A DNA stretch of 64,000 nucleotides, from assembly GCA_030149365.1 (NCBI GenBank), contig JASBRP010000030.1, positions 1 through 64,000 of the forward strand, read 5' to 3'. A program made the translations under genes and the position numbers. The DNA comes from Solimonas sp. Its GTDB lineage: Bacteria > Pseudomonadota > Gammaproteobacteria > Nevskiales > Nevskiaceae. The notes beneath the pieces were generated by a model. That model ran no database searches and was not told where the DNA came from. It saw only the letters and a list, made by a program, of their open reading frames with translations. Of this stretch, positions 8,423 to 17,212 are shown piece after piece. Each line of letters starts with the position of its first letter. The first letter of the stretch is position 1.

Positions 8423-8968
8423 TCACCAGACTTCGAGAGGGCGCCAGTCCACGCTGAGGGCGCGGCGCAGGTCCAGGGCCAGCGGTGTGCGCGGCAGGCG
8501 CTGGATCATCACCTGCTCGTCCGGCGTGGGGACCTCCTCGCCTTGCGGGCTGCGGTATGACAGCGGCCCCTGCCAGGTCTCCCAGCCCAGGCGCTGGTAG
8601 AACGCCTCGGCCGAAGGCGACAGCGCGGCGAGGTCGTAGTCACCGAGCAGGGGCGGCATGCTCGACAACACGATGCTGCCGTAGCGCCTGCCCTGTTGCG
8701 ATGGCAGCGTGGCGATGGCCTCGACGTAGGCCGCGCGCAGGACGCCCACACCCTCAGCCCGCAACTCCCGCTCCACCCAGGCGCCGTGGCTCACCAGTTC
8801 GCCATCCGCATGCACCAGCACATGCGTAGCGGGCTGCAGCAGCTCCAGGTAAGCAGTGAAGTCTTCCTCGTAGGCGGCACTGCACAGCACCAGCAGCTCC
8901 TGGCGCAGCCGCGGCGAGAGGGCGTGGCTGGGGACGATGCTGATCTCGATGGAAGGCTCGGCGTTCAT
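8423..8968 (-). CDS. GNAT acetyltransferase of the aminoglycoside AAC(2')-I type
   Basis: 181 residues from ATG 8968 (MNAEPSIEISIVPS). The layout follows AAC(2')-I enzymes: an N-terminal segment with AYEEDFTAYLELLQPATHVL, the GNAT core YVEAIATLPSQQGRRYGS (acetyl-CoA loop, Gln-x-x-Gly-x-Gly-like), the AFYQRLGWETWQGPLSYR segment, and a C-terminus DWRPLEVW like the mycobacterial DWRAGDVW. AAC(2')-I enzymes acetylate the 2'-amino group of aminoglycosides. Chromosomal homologues may have another natural substrate. The gene lies 44 bases after the GlxA-type regulator and is probably cotranscribed with it. Confidence 0.78.
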   Translation of the reverse strand: MNAEPSIEISIVPSHALSPRLRQELLVLCSAAYEEDFTAYLELLQPATHVLVHADGELVSHGAWVERELRAEGVGVLRAAYVEAIATLPSQQGRRYGSIVLSSMPPLLGDYDLAALSPSAEAFYQRLGWETWQGPLSYRSPQGEEVPTPDEQVMIQRLPRTPLALDLRRALSVDWRPLEVW

Positions 8969-9012
8969 GGGCGCTTGGACCATTCGCCGGGCCGAAGTTC
9001 CCGCCAGGTTCC

Positions 9013-9990
9013 CTAGGCCGCCACCACGCTCCGGTAGCGGCTGGGATTGGCGCCGGCGATCTTCTTCATCAGGCGGCGCAGGGCGGTGGCGTCCTGGTAG
9101 CCCACGGCCTCGGCCACCTGGTCTACGGTCATGCGGCTGCCCTCCAGCAGGGCGCGGGCGCGGCGCAGACGCACGCTCTGCACCAGGGCCTGCGTGCTCT
9201 TGCCAGTGGCGCGATGCACGTGGCGCGACAGCGAGCGCTCCGACATGCAGAACTCGTCCGCCAGCATGGCGACGCTGGGCGCCTGCGGCAGCGCCTTGTC
9301 CACGCGGGCGGCGAGCCGCGCGACGAGGTTGTCGCCGCTGGCCAGCAGCTCGGGGACGATGAAGGGCGCCTGGGCCTGGCGGCCGTCGATCAGCAAGGCC
9401 CTGCACACGGCGTCGGCCAGCGCTGCGCCGCAGCGCTGCCGCAGCAGGTGCAGCATCAGGTCGGTCTGCGCGAAGGCGGCGCCGGCGGTAGTAACAGGGC
9501 CGTCGGCGCAGACCATGCGGTCGGCATCGACCTTGCAGCCCGGCTCCTGCTGCTGGAGCAAGGGCGCGAGCCACCAGGTGGTGGTGGCACGGCGCCCGTC
9601 CAGCAGGCCGGCGGCCTGCAGCAGGAACACCGAAGAGCAGGACGCCGCCACCGCGCCGCCGGAGCGCGCGTGCCGCTGCAGGGCGGCCGTGATGCGGCAT
9701 ACGTCGTCACGGGCGAGGCGCTGGGCCAGCAGCGCGGGGGTATCCATGCCCAGGCCCGGCAGCACCCAGGTGGAGCGATCGTCGCGACTGCGCAGCGGCA
9801 GGCGGGCGGTGTCGATGCGCATGCCGCCCTGCAGGGTGACGCTGCCACCCTCCAGCGAACAGAAGCGCCAGCGCGGTGCCGGGACGCGGGCGCGCGACGC
9901 CAGGGCTGCGGAGGTGGCCAGCATGTCGTGGGTCAGCGCGACGCTGCTGGCGTAGGCCCCTTCCAGCACAAGGACAGTGAAATCATGCAT
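9013..9990 (-). CDS. GlxA-type AraC-family regulator (DJ-1/PfpI domain plus HTH)
   Basis: 325 residues. An N-terminal class I glutamine-amidotransferase-like (DJ-1/PfpI) domain with the nucleophile-elbow-like AASCSSVFLLQAAGLLDG (Cys118) is followed by a C-terminal double HTH (about 225-322) with SVAMLADEFCMSERSLSRH and VDQVAEAVGYQDATALRRLM. Such regulators respond to small nitrogenous metabolites. It is divergent from the dienelactone-hydrolase operon at 10092 and lies upstream of the AAC(2')-like gene, so either or both are likely targets. Confidence 0.88.
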   Translation of the reverse strand: MHDFTVLVLEGAYASSVALTHDMLATSAALASRARVPAPRWRFCSLEGGSVTLQGGMRIDTARLPLRSRDDRSTWVLPGLGMDTPALLAQRLARDDVCRITAALQRHARSGGAVAASCSSVFLLQAAGLLDGRRATTTWWLAPLLQQQEPGCKVDADRMVCADGPVTTAGAAFAQTDLMLHLLRQRCGAALADAVCRALLIDGRQAQAPFIVPELLASGDNLVARLAARVDKALPQAPSVAMLADEFCMSERSLSRHVHRATGKSTQALVQSVRLRRARALLEGSRMTVDQVAEAVGYQDATALRRLMKKIAGANPSRYRSVVAA

Positions 9991-10091
9991 GGCGGATTAA
10001 GCCCTTAAACAGTCTTATCGGACACTGCCATTCTGGGCCTGCCCAGGCTGCAATACAAACCGGCCGCGATGACCCGGCCACGGGAGAATGC

Positions 10092-10913
10092 ATGGGCAAG
10101 GCAGGCAGGATGGACCTGGACGATCCGCTGGACGACTTCGAGCGCCGGCCGGTCACATTGGAAGGCGTGGAGAAGGCGGTCTACATCGCCGGATCGGGAC
10201 CCGCGGTGATCGTGATGACGGAGATGCCGGGCATCAGCCCGCAGGTGGCGCGCTTTGCGCGCTGGGTGCGCGACGCCGGATTCACGGTGTACATGCCCTC
10301 GCTGTTCGGCCGCGACGGCGCGGTGCCGGGCGCGGAGGAAGGCGTGGCGGTATTCCGCCGCACCTGCATCAGCGCGGAGTTCCGCGGCCTGGCCGCCGGC
10401 AGCAGCCCGGTGACCCGCTGGCTGCGTGCGCTGGCGCGGCAGGCCCAGGCGGAATGTGGTGGGCCCGGCGTGGGCGCCATCGGCATGTGCTTCACCGGCA
10501 ACTTCGCGCTGTCGCTGATGCTGGAGCCGGCGACGATCGCGCCGGTGGTCTGCCAACCCTCGATGCCGATGGACCAGCCGACCGCGCTCGACATCCCGCC
10601 AGCAGACCTGGCGCTGGTGCGCGAGCGCCTGGAACGCGAGGATTTGACCGTGATGGCCTACCGCTTCGACGGCGACCGGCATTGCCGTGCGGAACGCTTC
10701 GCGGCCCTGGGCGAGGCCCTGGGACCCCGCTTCATCGCGCGCGTGCTGCCGGACGTGGCGGCGCATCCGGAGCCTCCGCCATTCTTCGCCAAGATCGTGG
10801 CCAGCCCGCATAGCGTGGTGACGGCGCATCTGATCGACGAGGCCGGACAGCCCACGGTGGCGGCGCGCGATGAGATCCTGGCCTTCTTCACGCAGCGGCT
10901 GAAGAGATCATGA
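10092..10913 (+). CDS. Dienelactone hydrolase family protein
   Basis: 273 residues, alpha/beta hydrolase. The catalytic cysteine is in GAIGMCFTGNF (Cys133), with Glu44 in TEMPG, Asp in RFDGDRH (about 193-195) and His240 in ASPHSVVT, matching the DLH Cys-Asp-His arrangement with its Glu switch. Cytoplasmic hydrolysis of lactones or esters is expected, but the substrate is unknown. GGGAG precedes the start by 6 bases. The stop overlaps the next start (ATGA), so the two genes are translationally coupled. A divergent GlxA-type regulator probably controls it. Confidence 0.87.
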   Translation: MGKAGRMDLDDPLDDFERRPVTLEGVEKAVYIAGSGPAVIVMTEMPGISPQVARFARWVRDAGFTVYMPSLFGRDGAVPGAEEGVAVFRRTCISAEFRGLAAGSSPVTRWLRALARQAQAECGGPGVGAIGMCFTGNFALSLMLEPATIAPVVCQPSMPMDQPTALDIPPADLALVRERLEREDLTVMAYRFDGDRHCRAERFAALGEALGPRFIARVLPDVAAHPEPPPFFAKIVASPHSVVTAHLIDEAGQPTVAARDEILAFFTQRLKRS

Positions 10914-11320
10914 ACGGCGAACTGCGGCCGGTGATCCGCCTGCTGTGGATCAAGATCGTCGGCACCGCGTTGGCGGCGGCGCTGCCGATGCTGCTGACGC
11001 CCGCCGCCGTGTACAAGTGGCTGGGGTTTCCACCGCAGCCGACCCTGCTGTTCCTGCGGCTCTATGGCCTCTCCACGCTCGCCCTGCTGGCAGGCTACTA
11101 CGGCGGCATAGAGCAGGCGCGTCGCGGGGAGTTTCCACGCGGCGTACTGCGCATGGGGCTGGTCAGCAATGGCGGCCAGGGCCTGATGCTGGCGGCGGCG
11201 GGGATCGCCGGGGTTTATGCCGATTGGGGTGTGATGGCGCAGGCGATGATGTGGAGCCTGTGCCTGTTCATCCTGGGCATCGCGCTGGCGATCCTGTGGC
11301 TGATGCGCCAGGCCCGTTAA
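10910..11320 (+). CDS. Small four-helix membrane protein
   Basis: 136 residues with about four hydrophobic segments (near 10-32, 45-65, 85-105, 110-132). The start overlaps the dienelactone-hydrolase stop by 4 bases. It resembles DUF4345/DoxX-like small inner-membrane proteins in length and topology, but I see no decisive motif. Cotranscription with a hydrolase and a thiol-fold isomerase suggests a role in the same pathway or in the membrane. Function unknown. Confidence 0.7.
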   Translation: MNGELRPVIRLLWIKIVGTALAAALPMLLTPAAVYKWLGFPPQPTLLFLRLYGLSTLALLAGYYGGIEQARRGEFPRGVLRMGLVSNGGQGLMLAAAGIAGVYADWGVMAQAMMWSLCLFILGIALAILWLMRQAR

Positions 11321-11338
11321 GCTCATGGTCCTGTTCCG

Positions 11339-12013
11339 ATGGTCCGCCCGATGAAACTGCAATTCTGGTTCGAGTTCGCCAGCACCTATTCCTACCTCAC
11401 GGCGATGCGCATCGAGCAGGCGGCGGCGCAGGCCGGCGTGGATCTGGAATGGCGCCCCTTCCTGCTGGGGCCCATCTTCAAGCAGCAGGGCTGGAACGAC
11501 TCGCCCTTCAACCTCTACCCGGTAAAGGGCCAGTACATGTGGCGCGACATGGAGCGCGGCTGCGAGAAGCTGGGCCTGCCGCTGCGGCGGCCTTCGGCTT
11601 TTCCGCGCAACGGGCTGCTGGCGGCACGGGTGGCCTGCCGCCATGCCGGGGAACCCTGGCTGCCGACCTTCGTCCGCGCGGTGTATACGGCGAACTTCGC
11701 GCAGGATCGGGACATCGCGGACGCCGCGGTGATCGCGGACTGCCTGGCGCAGGCCGGAGCCGGCGATGCGGCGGCGATACTGGCCACAGCGCAGACACCC
11801 GAATCCAAGCAGCTGCTGGCGGCACAGACCGACGAGGCGGTCCGCCTCGGGGTTTTCGGCGCGCCGGCGATGGTGGTGGGGGGCGAATTGTTCTGGGGTA
11901 ACGACCGGCTGGAAGACGCGCTGGCCTGGGCGTCGGCTCAAACGGAACCCCATGACCCACCTCGTTCGGACAAGGCAGGCCATGGGGACGATACAGCTGC
12001 TGCGCCCCTCTGA
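11339..12013 (+). CDS. 2-hydroxychromene-2-carboxylate isomerase / DsbA-like (kappa GST) protein
   Basis: 224 residues. It starts MKLQFWFEFASTYSYLTAMR after an optional four-residue extension (ATG at 11339 or 11351). The serine-rich N-terminal motif FASTYSYL is the glutathione-contacting site of HCCA isomerases, and GVFGAPAMVVGGELFWGNDRL is the conserved C-terminal motif. Such enzymes act on aromatic ring-cleavage intermediates with glutathione, or on thiols. The last 25 or so residues (after ASAQTEP) are polar, atypical for the family, and lie where base composition changes, so the original stop may have been lost when the next block was joined. Confidence 0.85.
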   Translation: MVRPMKLQFWFEFASTYSYLTAMRIEQAAAQAGVDLEWRPFLLGPIFKQQGWNDSPFNLYPVKGQYMWRDMERGCEKLGLPLRRPSAFPRNGLLAARVACRHAGEPWLPTFVRAVYTANFAQDRDIADAAVIADCLAQAGAGDAAAILATAQTPESKQLLAAQTDEAVRLGVFGAPAMVVGGELFWGNDRLEDALAWASAQTEPHDPPRSDKAGHGDDTAAAPL

Positions 12014-12025
12014 GGGGTATGGCGA

Positions 12026-13798
12026 TCACTCAGTCTTGGGCTTCTCGAGGTCAGCCAAAGCCTTTTGTGCCTTGCGGAGTTCGAGAATCTTAAGTGTCCT
12101 TGCCAGTTGTGCCTCATATAGCGACGTCTCGTTGTTCACTTTCGTCACTTCGGAGGGTTGCTGCGGCTGCGAACGCTTCTCCGCTTCAGCCAGGGCGATT
12201 TGGGCTTCTATGAGTTCCTTCCTGTTCTTCAATTGCTGCAACTCGGTGGGAGTCAGCTTTCCCTGTGCCCCATCGGCGGCAAGCTGAGCTTCGTAGAGCT
12301 CCTTCTTTTCCTTGAGTTCGCGCAACTCACGGCCATTGCGATACGTAATGATCTCGGACGCTCCCGTGACCAGTTCATTGAAGCTGGCGGCAGCAGCCTG
12401 ACCTTCGGCATTGGGCTTCTTGTAACTGAACTCCGTGATCAGTCCGTCCTCGGTGAACTCGGCCGTGAGGACATTGTTCGTGAACGGACCATTGACCAGC
12501 GGCAGCGACATCAATTTTCCAAACTGGGGAATGGCGCGTTCTTCACTGAAGAGGATCGACGGATCGCCATTGACCCGGCTGATGCAGGCATTGGCAGCTC
12601 CAGTTCCGCTTCCGACGCAGATACGCATCCGACCCAAGGCCCGCGTGCGATACAGGACGCCACAACTCTTGGGGTCATCAACGCACGAGGCGCTGGCATC
12701 CAGTCCCTTGGGAGCGCTGCCGCCCGCCAGGTTGGATGCCACCATCGTGACATCCGCATTTCCGATCTGACCCAGCGTTTCATCGAGTCGCGAGGGCGAC
12801 TGATTGGCCGCGGCATCCGCGATCTCCTTGGCCTGCCGCGCACGCTCGGCTTCGATCATTTCGCCCCCCTTCTGCCCGCCGGGATAATTTTCCGGAACCG
12901 CTGCCTGAATATCAGGCTTCAAGGTACTGTCCAAGGGAATCAGGAAGTGCTGTCCCGTTGTCGTTGGCTTGTAGATCTCCAACAGCGATCCTGGCTTCAC
13001 CTTGCCATCGACGGCGTGCCGTAACTGAAGCACAGCCTCAGCGCCATTTTCCGGAATATCCAGGGTGGTCCGGTGAATCACCGTGAGCGATGCCAGAGCA
13101 TCGTCGTAGGATTTCTTCGCCTTCTCCAGAGCGTCTGCCTTTTCTCGCGCTGCCTTCGTCAGTTCGGCCAGATCCTTGGCCGGGGCCGGCTTTCCGGTCT
13201 TCGACGCCGCTTCAAGATCGGCCAATGCCTTGCTCGCCGCCTTGGATGCCGCTTCTGCCGCCTTGATAGCCGTCTTCATGCCTGGCAAGCCGAGCAACAT
13301 CTCACGCGCCGGTCCTGCGCACCGCAGGTATGTTTCCGTGCCGTCATAGGATTGCGGCGTGGAAACACCGCCTCCACCCGGCAACCCGATAGCGATCTTG
13401 CCGACTCCCACGGCGGCCTTGACGCCCTCCTTGACGATATCGGCAGTATGGTCGTTCACGGTGGCATTGATACTCTTCAACATGCCATTGGAATGATTCT
13501 TCAGCGTGAAGTCAGTGGTCTTGGTCCAGCTATCCGCTTCGAGATAGTTCACCACGACCACTTCGCCGGGCATTGTCCTGGGTGCCGCAGAGGCCGAGAC
13601 GTCGAAGCGGACCTCCTGCCCGGCAAACTCAGGGCAAGCAGACAACACACGCCTGACCTCGATGTCGTATGCCACCCGTGGCAGCTGATAAGAGAATCCC
13701 TGGGAGATGCCCTCTGCAGGTGCGGAGGTCTTCAGAGCAGTAGTACAGCCTCCGAGCGCAATCCCCGCCAGTAGCCACGACGCAGTGCTTTTTCGCAT
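12026..13798 (-). CDS. Coiled-coil lipoprotein, third gene of the protease operon, function unknown
   Basis: 590 residues with a lipoprotein signal ending IALGGC (Cys18). Long Ala/Lys/Glu-rich helices occur at about 165-235 (KAAEAASKAASKALADLEAA) and 480-590 (ELKEKKELYEAQLAADGA, a repeated LYEAQLA motif at two places), predicted as coiled coils. Two middle beta-rich segments carry paired cysteines (CVDDPKSCG, CVGSGTGAANAC). It starts 10 bases after the stop of the subtilisin-like gene, so it belongs to that operon. A scaffold, protease substrate or secretion partner is conceivable, but nothing in the sequence proves it. GC content is lower than its neighbours outside the block. Confidence 0.7.
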   Translation of the reverse strand: MRKSTASWLLAGIALGGCTTALKTSAPAEGISQGFSYQLPRVAYDIEVRRVLSACPEFAGQEVRFDVSASAAPRTMPGEVVVVNYLEADSWTKTTDFTLKNHSNGMLKSINATVNDHTADIVKEGVKAAVGVGKIAIGLPGGGGVSTPQSYDGTETYLRCAGPAREMLLGLPGMKTAIKAAEAASKAASKALADLEAASKTGKPAPAKDLAELTKAAREKADALEKAKKSYDDALASLTVIHRTTLDIPENGAEAVLQLRHAVDGKVKPGSLLEIYKPTTTGQHFLIPLDSTLKPDIQAAVPENYPGGQKGGEMIEAERARQAKEIADAAANQSPSRLDETLGQIGNADVTMVASNLAGGSAPKGLDASASCVDDPKSCGVLYRTRALGRMRICVGSGTGAANACISRVNGDPSILFSEERAIPQFGKLMSLPLVNGPFTNNVLTAEFTEDGLITEFSYKKPNAEGQAAAASFNELVTGASEIITYRNGRELRELKEKKELYEAQLAADGAQGKLTPTELQQLKNRKELIEAQIALAEAEKRSQPQQPSEVTKVNNETSLYEAQLARTLKILELRKAQKALADLEKPKTE

Positions 13799-13807
13799 CT
13801 GATCCTC

Positions 13808-15931
13808 CTAGTCGAAATAGTCCATGTGGGTTTCGGACATCACGAACTCGTCCACCCTGTCCAGAGGCAGTCCGAACTCTTCGTAGGGTGCCGCTTGAAT
13901 GGTGCCATCGGGGCTTATCGTGTAGAGGACATTGAAGAAGTTGATGACATCCTCGGGCCTGGTTTGGATGGCCGAGGGCTCCATTTCATTTCTCCAGAAA
14001 CACCAGGCCTGGCCATCGGATGAGCTCCTCTTGAAGGCGAAAACCTTGGGGAAGCTCCAGCCATCCACGCCACAATCCGGTCCGGTTCTCGTTCCCAGTT
14101 GTCCCAAGACTTCACGTAACTGTCCCTGCTCATCCCGATAGCGGAGATAGTCATGATCCTTGTAAAGCGCCTTGACGATATTCAGGCGAGACCTGGAACG
14201 AACGGGAATCCTGGCTTTGCCCATGACGATTTCATGCCTCACCACGCCATCGGACTGGACTATGTTCACTCCCTCGAGGAGATCGCCACTGAGGACCAAT
14301 CGCCGCTTCCTATTCTCGGGTGACACGTGCACCCTATCCAGGAGCGCCGCGGCGAATGTCGCGATGGGCGCGGCCTGGGATGTCCCCGAAAGTACTGCGG
14401 GATTGATTCCGTCGAGAGTCGATTGGACATTGCAACCAGGTGCTGCGATATCGACCACGGCCATGCTGCGATTCGAGAATTGCGTCAGATATCCCGTGCC
14501 ATCCTCGGCAGCAACCGTCAGGACGTTCGGCAATCCACCCAAGGCCGCGGGATAGATGGACGACTCGTTGGTATCCATGTTGATGCCATGATTGCCAGCC
14601 GCGACGACAAACAGTGTCTTTGCATGCCTTGCAAAGATCGTGCGCAGGGGCTCCTCAGCCGAGGCACTGAGCCGGAGACTCATGTTCACGACGCTGGCCG
14701 CGCCAAGATCTCCAGACATCTTGTCGAGCTCCGACAACAGCTGGGACGCCGGCACGTCATCGATGCTGCTCAGCCCCGGCGAAAAGGCAACCAGCCAGGC
14801 ACGAAGCCAAGGGGAATCTCCGAATATCTTTTTGCTTGCGCGCGCCTCACCACCCAGTGCAAGACCCACTACATGTGTCCCGTGGCCGGATATTTCCGTC
14901 GGCACGTAATTCGCGGGAAAACTGTTCTCGAAGTTCAGCGGACTGACCGGAGAGCCATCCCGCAAGGTGAGTGTCGTTCCGAGGCTGGGCTGCCCATTCT
15001 GGCCGGGCTTTATGTCGAAGAATTTTCGTTCAAAGAGTTTTCTGGTCTCTATCGAGCCATCTTCCCCACGAACGGCTCCGAAGAAGCCGTTGTCTGCAAC
15101 GACAATGGTTACCGCCGGTTTGGGGTCGGACGCCGCCTTCATGTAGGCGTGCTCAAGCCTCGCAAGGTCGAATGGCGCATTCAGCCGTCCGTCGCACTCG
15201 ACAGGGCCTGAGGCACCGAGTATCGCTCCCGATTCAGTGAAGTCCACGGGAGTAATGATCCCACCTCCTGTGATGGGTGGAACCAATGTGGGCATGTCGG
15301 CGAAGGAACGGGCTACATCATTAAAGCGCTTTGCAAAGAGTTTTCGATCAATGAGTGATCTCACGATGACGGGCCGTGTACGGTATCCGTACTTCAGTTC
15401 CTGCCCTGCCGTTGCCTGGGTCAATTTGTCCAGGCTGGAGAATCCGAAGAACTGTCGATGACGCTCCGGCGTCCCCTTGTCGCCGGTTTCCCGCTGGTAG
15501 ACGTCGCTGGGTCGCTCGCCTTCCTCCAGCGTGTGCCTGAAGGCCCCACTTTCATAGTAGAAGCACGCGGGCCACTCATATTCGTATGCCTTGACACCCA
15601 AGGCCGCGCTCCGAACGATCAGGCCTTCTTCAAGGCCATTTCTCTGGATGAACACCTTCCAGTAGCCGCTCAAGGCCTGGCCGCACAGCTTCCCGATGAC
15701 CTCGTCTGCCGTCATTGAGGGCAGGCTTGGATATCCTTCGGGCGTCAGCTTGGAAGGACGGGCATTCTTGGCGAGCCACGCCACTAGTCCTGGCTCCGGA
15801 TTCTGGCGAACGATGCGGATGATGACGTCTTCGCTCACCACCGGAACCGGTGAAGGGGCAGGCTCGGGGCTCTGGGAAAATGCCGCCGAAGTCATCAGCA
15901 GCAATGGAAGCAGGCAGTTTATGATCCGCAT
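13808..15931 (-). CDS. Secreted subtilisin-like (S8) serine protease
   Basis: 707 residues, signal peptide of about 19 residues (MRIINCLLPLLLMTSAAFS), a Pro-rich linker and an N-terminal region of about 240 residues unlike known propeptides. The S8 domain shows Asp280 (VVADNGFFG), His350 (SGHGTHVVGLALGG) and Ser518 (SGTSQAAPIA), with the oxyanion Asn in AAGNHG, so the triad is intact. About 150 residues follow the domain and hold Cys pairs. The first codons overlap the end of the upstream trypsin-like gene by 13 bases. It acts outside the cytoplasm. Target unknown. Confidence 0.88.
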   Translation of the reverse strand: MRIINCLLPLLLMTSAAFSQSPEPAPSPVPVVSEDVIIRIVRQNPEPGLVAWLAKNARPSKLTPEGYPSLPSMTADEVIGKLCGQALSGYWKVFIQRNGLEEGLIVRSAALGVKAYEYEWPACFYYESGAFRHTLEEGERPSDVYQRETGDKGTPERHRQFFGFSSLDKLTQATAGQELKYGYRTRPVIVRSLIDRKLFAKRFNDVARSFADMPTLVPPITGGGIITPVDFTESGAILGASGPVECDGRLNAPFDLARLEHAYMKAASDPKPAVTIVVADNGFFGAVRGEDGSIETRKLFERKFFDIKPGQNGQPSLGTTLTLRDGSPVSPLNFENSFPANYVPTEISGHGTHVVGLALGGEARASKKIFGDSPWLRAWLVAFSPGLSSIDDVPASQLLSELDKMSGDLGAASVVNMSLRLSASAEEPLRTIFARHAKTLFVVAAGNHGINMDTNESSIYPAALGGLPNVLTVAAEDGTGYLTQFSNRSMAVVDIAAPGCNVQSTLDGINPAVLSGTSQAAPIATFAAALLDRVHVSPENRKRRLVLSGDLLEGVNIVQSDGVVRHEIVMGKARIPVRSRSRLNIVKALYKDHDYLRYRDEQGQLREVLGQLGTRTGPDCGVDGWSFPKVFAFKRSSSDGQAWCFWRNEMEPSAIQTRPEDVINFFNVLYTISPDGTIQAAPYEEFGLPLDRVDEFVMSETHMDYFD

Positions 15932-16860
15932 GGTTCAATCAGTTCCTTCTGTCGGACGAGCACCGGGAAAGCCTTTTTTTCCTTCTGCCAGCACCCAAGA
16001 AACATGCGGAATTCCAGTGACGACAGTACGGCCATCACTGAAACCAGCTCACCGGTCGCAACGCTCACGCTGGAGTTCACTGCGCGAACATTCCGGGCGG
16101 CGGTGGGATTCTTGGTCGTGGCACCGGAAATCAGGGGGCCGCCCGAGTCACCCCAGCAGAGGGCCGGCTCCTTGGCATCCTTGGAAATCGTCCGCACGAT
16201 GGTCGGACCCGCAGTTTCCACCTGCTCGTCGCCAACATTGAAGACTTCCGCGAAAGGCCCTGGCGTCAGTTTCCTGTTTGCAAGATCCGCATCCATCTTC
16301 ACGCAGCCGTAGCCCGTCATGAGCACGGCATCCCCCGCCCTCAAGGTGGACAGGTCCAATTGCTCCGGCCTCATGTTCAGGAAGCCTGCTGGCAGCTTGG
16401 GAGCGGGTTTCAGTTCACAGAGGGCATAGTCCGGGCTGGCAATGCCACGCGGCTGCTGCGTGCTATAGGACCCCGACCTCAGATACGCCGGATCGATCAG
16501 GCATTTGAACTCGAGCCGGATTTTGTCGATGGTCAGGGCTATGTCCCGCAGTGGCTTATCGTCGCCGGCATCCACACAATGCGCTGCGGTAAGCAATGTC
16601 CGGGGTCCGACCAACGTTGCGGTGCAAGAACGCAGGCCCGAGCTTGTGGGCATTTTTGCGACGAGGATGGCCCCCCAGTCGCCGGCCGAAGGTGCGGTCC
16701 CCTTGTAGACCAGAACACTGCTTTCATCGACCCGGTCCTGAAGTCGATTGAACTCGATGGTTTCGGCACTCGCGCCTTCTGAAGCCACGGCGAGCACCAG
16801 TATCGACAGCAAGACGGCGAGCTCCCCAGCTCCCCTTGGCCTCTTCATCTGCTCCCCCAT
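15919..16860 (-). CDS. Secreted trypsin-like (S1) serine protease
   Basis: 313 residues from ATG 16860, chosen because GGGAG lies 5 bases before it and a signal peptide (ELAVLLSILVLAVASEGASA) follows. The longer in-frame reading upstream is not signal-like. The chymotrypsin-fold triad is intact: His94 (TAAHC), Asp144 (PDYALCE), Ser239 (WGDSGGPL). Six or more cysteines suggest disulfides in the periplasm or outside. It is the first gene of a three-gene operon with the S8 protease and the coiled-coil lipoprotein. S1 proteases are uncommon in this kind of bacterium, which with the lower GC suggests transfer. Confidence 0.87.
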   Translation of the reverse strand: MGEQMKRPRGAGELAVLLSILVLAVASEGASAETIEFNRLQDRVDESSVLVYKGTAPSAGDWGAILVAKMPTSSGLRSCTATLVGPRTLLTAAHCVDAGDDKPLRDIALTIDKIRLEFKCLIDPAYLRSGSYSTQQPRGIASPDYALCELKPAPKLPAGFLNMRPEQLDLSTLRAGDAVLMTGYGCVKMDADLANRKLTPGPFAEVFNVGDEQVETAGPTIVRTISKDAKEPALCWGDSGGPLISGATTKNPTAARNVRAVNSSVSVATGELVSVMAVLSSLEFRMFLGCWQKEKKAFPVLVRQKELIEPCGS

Positions 16861-17212
16861 TTCAGCTCCCGGATACATCCCGGATTCGAAAGCCTTCGAT
16901 TCGACTTCATACCGCCGCGAAGCACGCAGATGGGCGAGATGGAGCGAACGAACCCTGAGCTCCCGCAGGCTTGAAAACGAACGCCACCGGCTTCTGTTTG
17001 CAGCCCGTTGAAGCGGCAAGCCCCACGCTTGCCGCCTCTGTTATGAACTCGAATTCGGAGAGCCGTCAACCTGACTGAGGCGTCAGGTCGGCGTCAATGA
17101 ACTGATGATGATTTCAGGCTACCGCTTGCGCGAACACTTACCTGGAAAAATTTCCTTCAGATATCGACTGTTCAGCAGCAAAACTCAAAATGCCGCCCCA
17201 ATACGGTCGGAC

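Noticed and set aside
8969..9700. Extension of the AAC(2')-like frame to 425 residues
   Set aside because: It runs through the GlxA-type regulator in another frame and has no recognisable domain.
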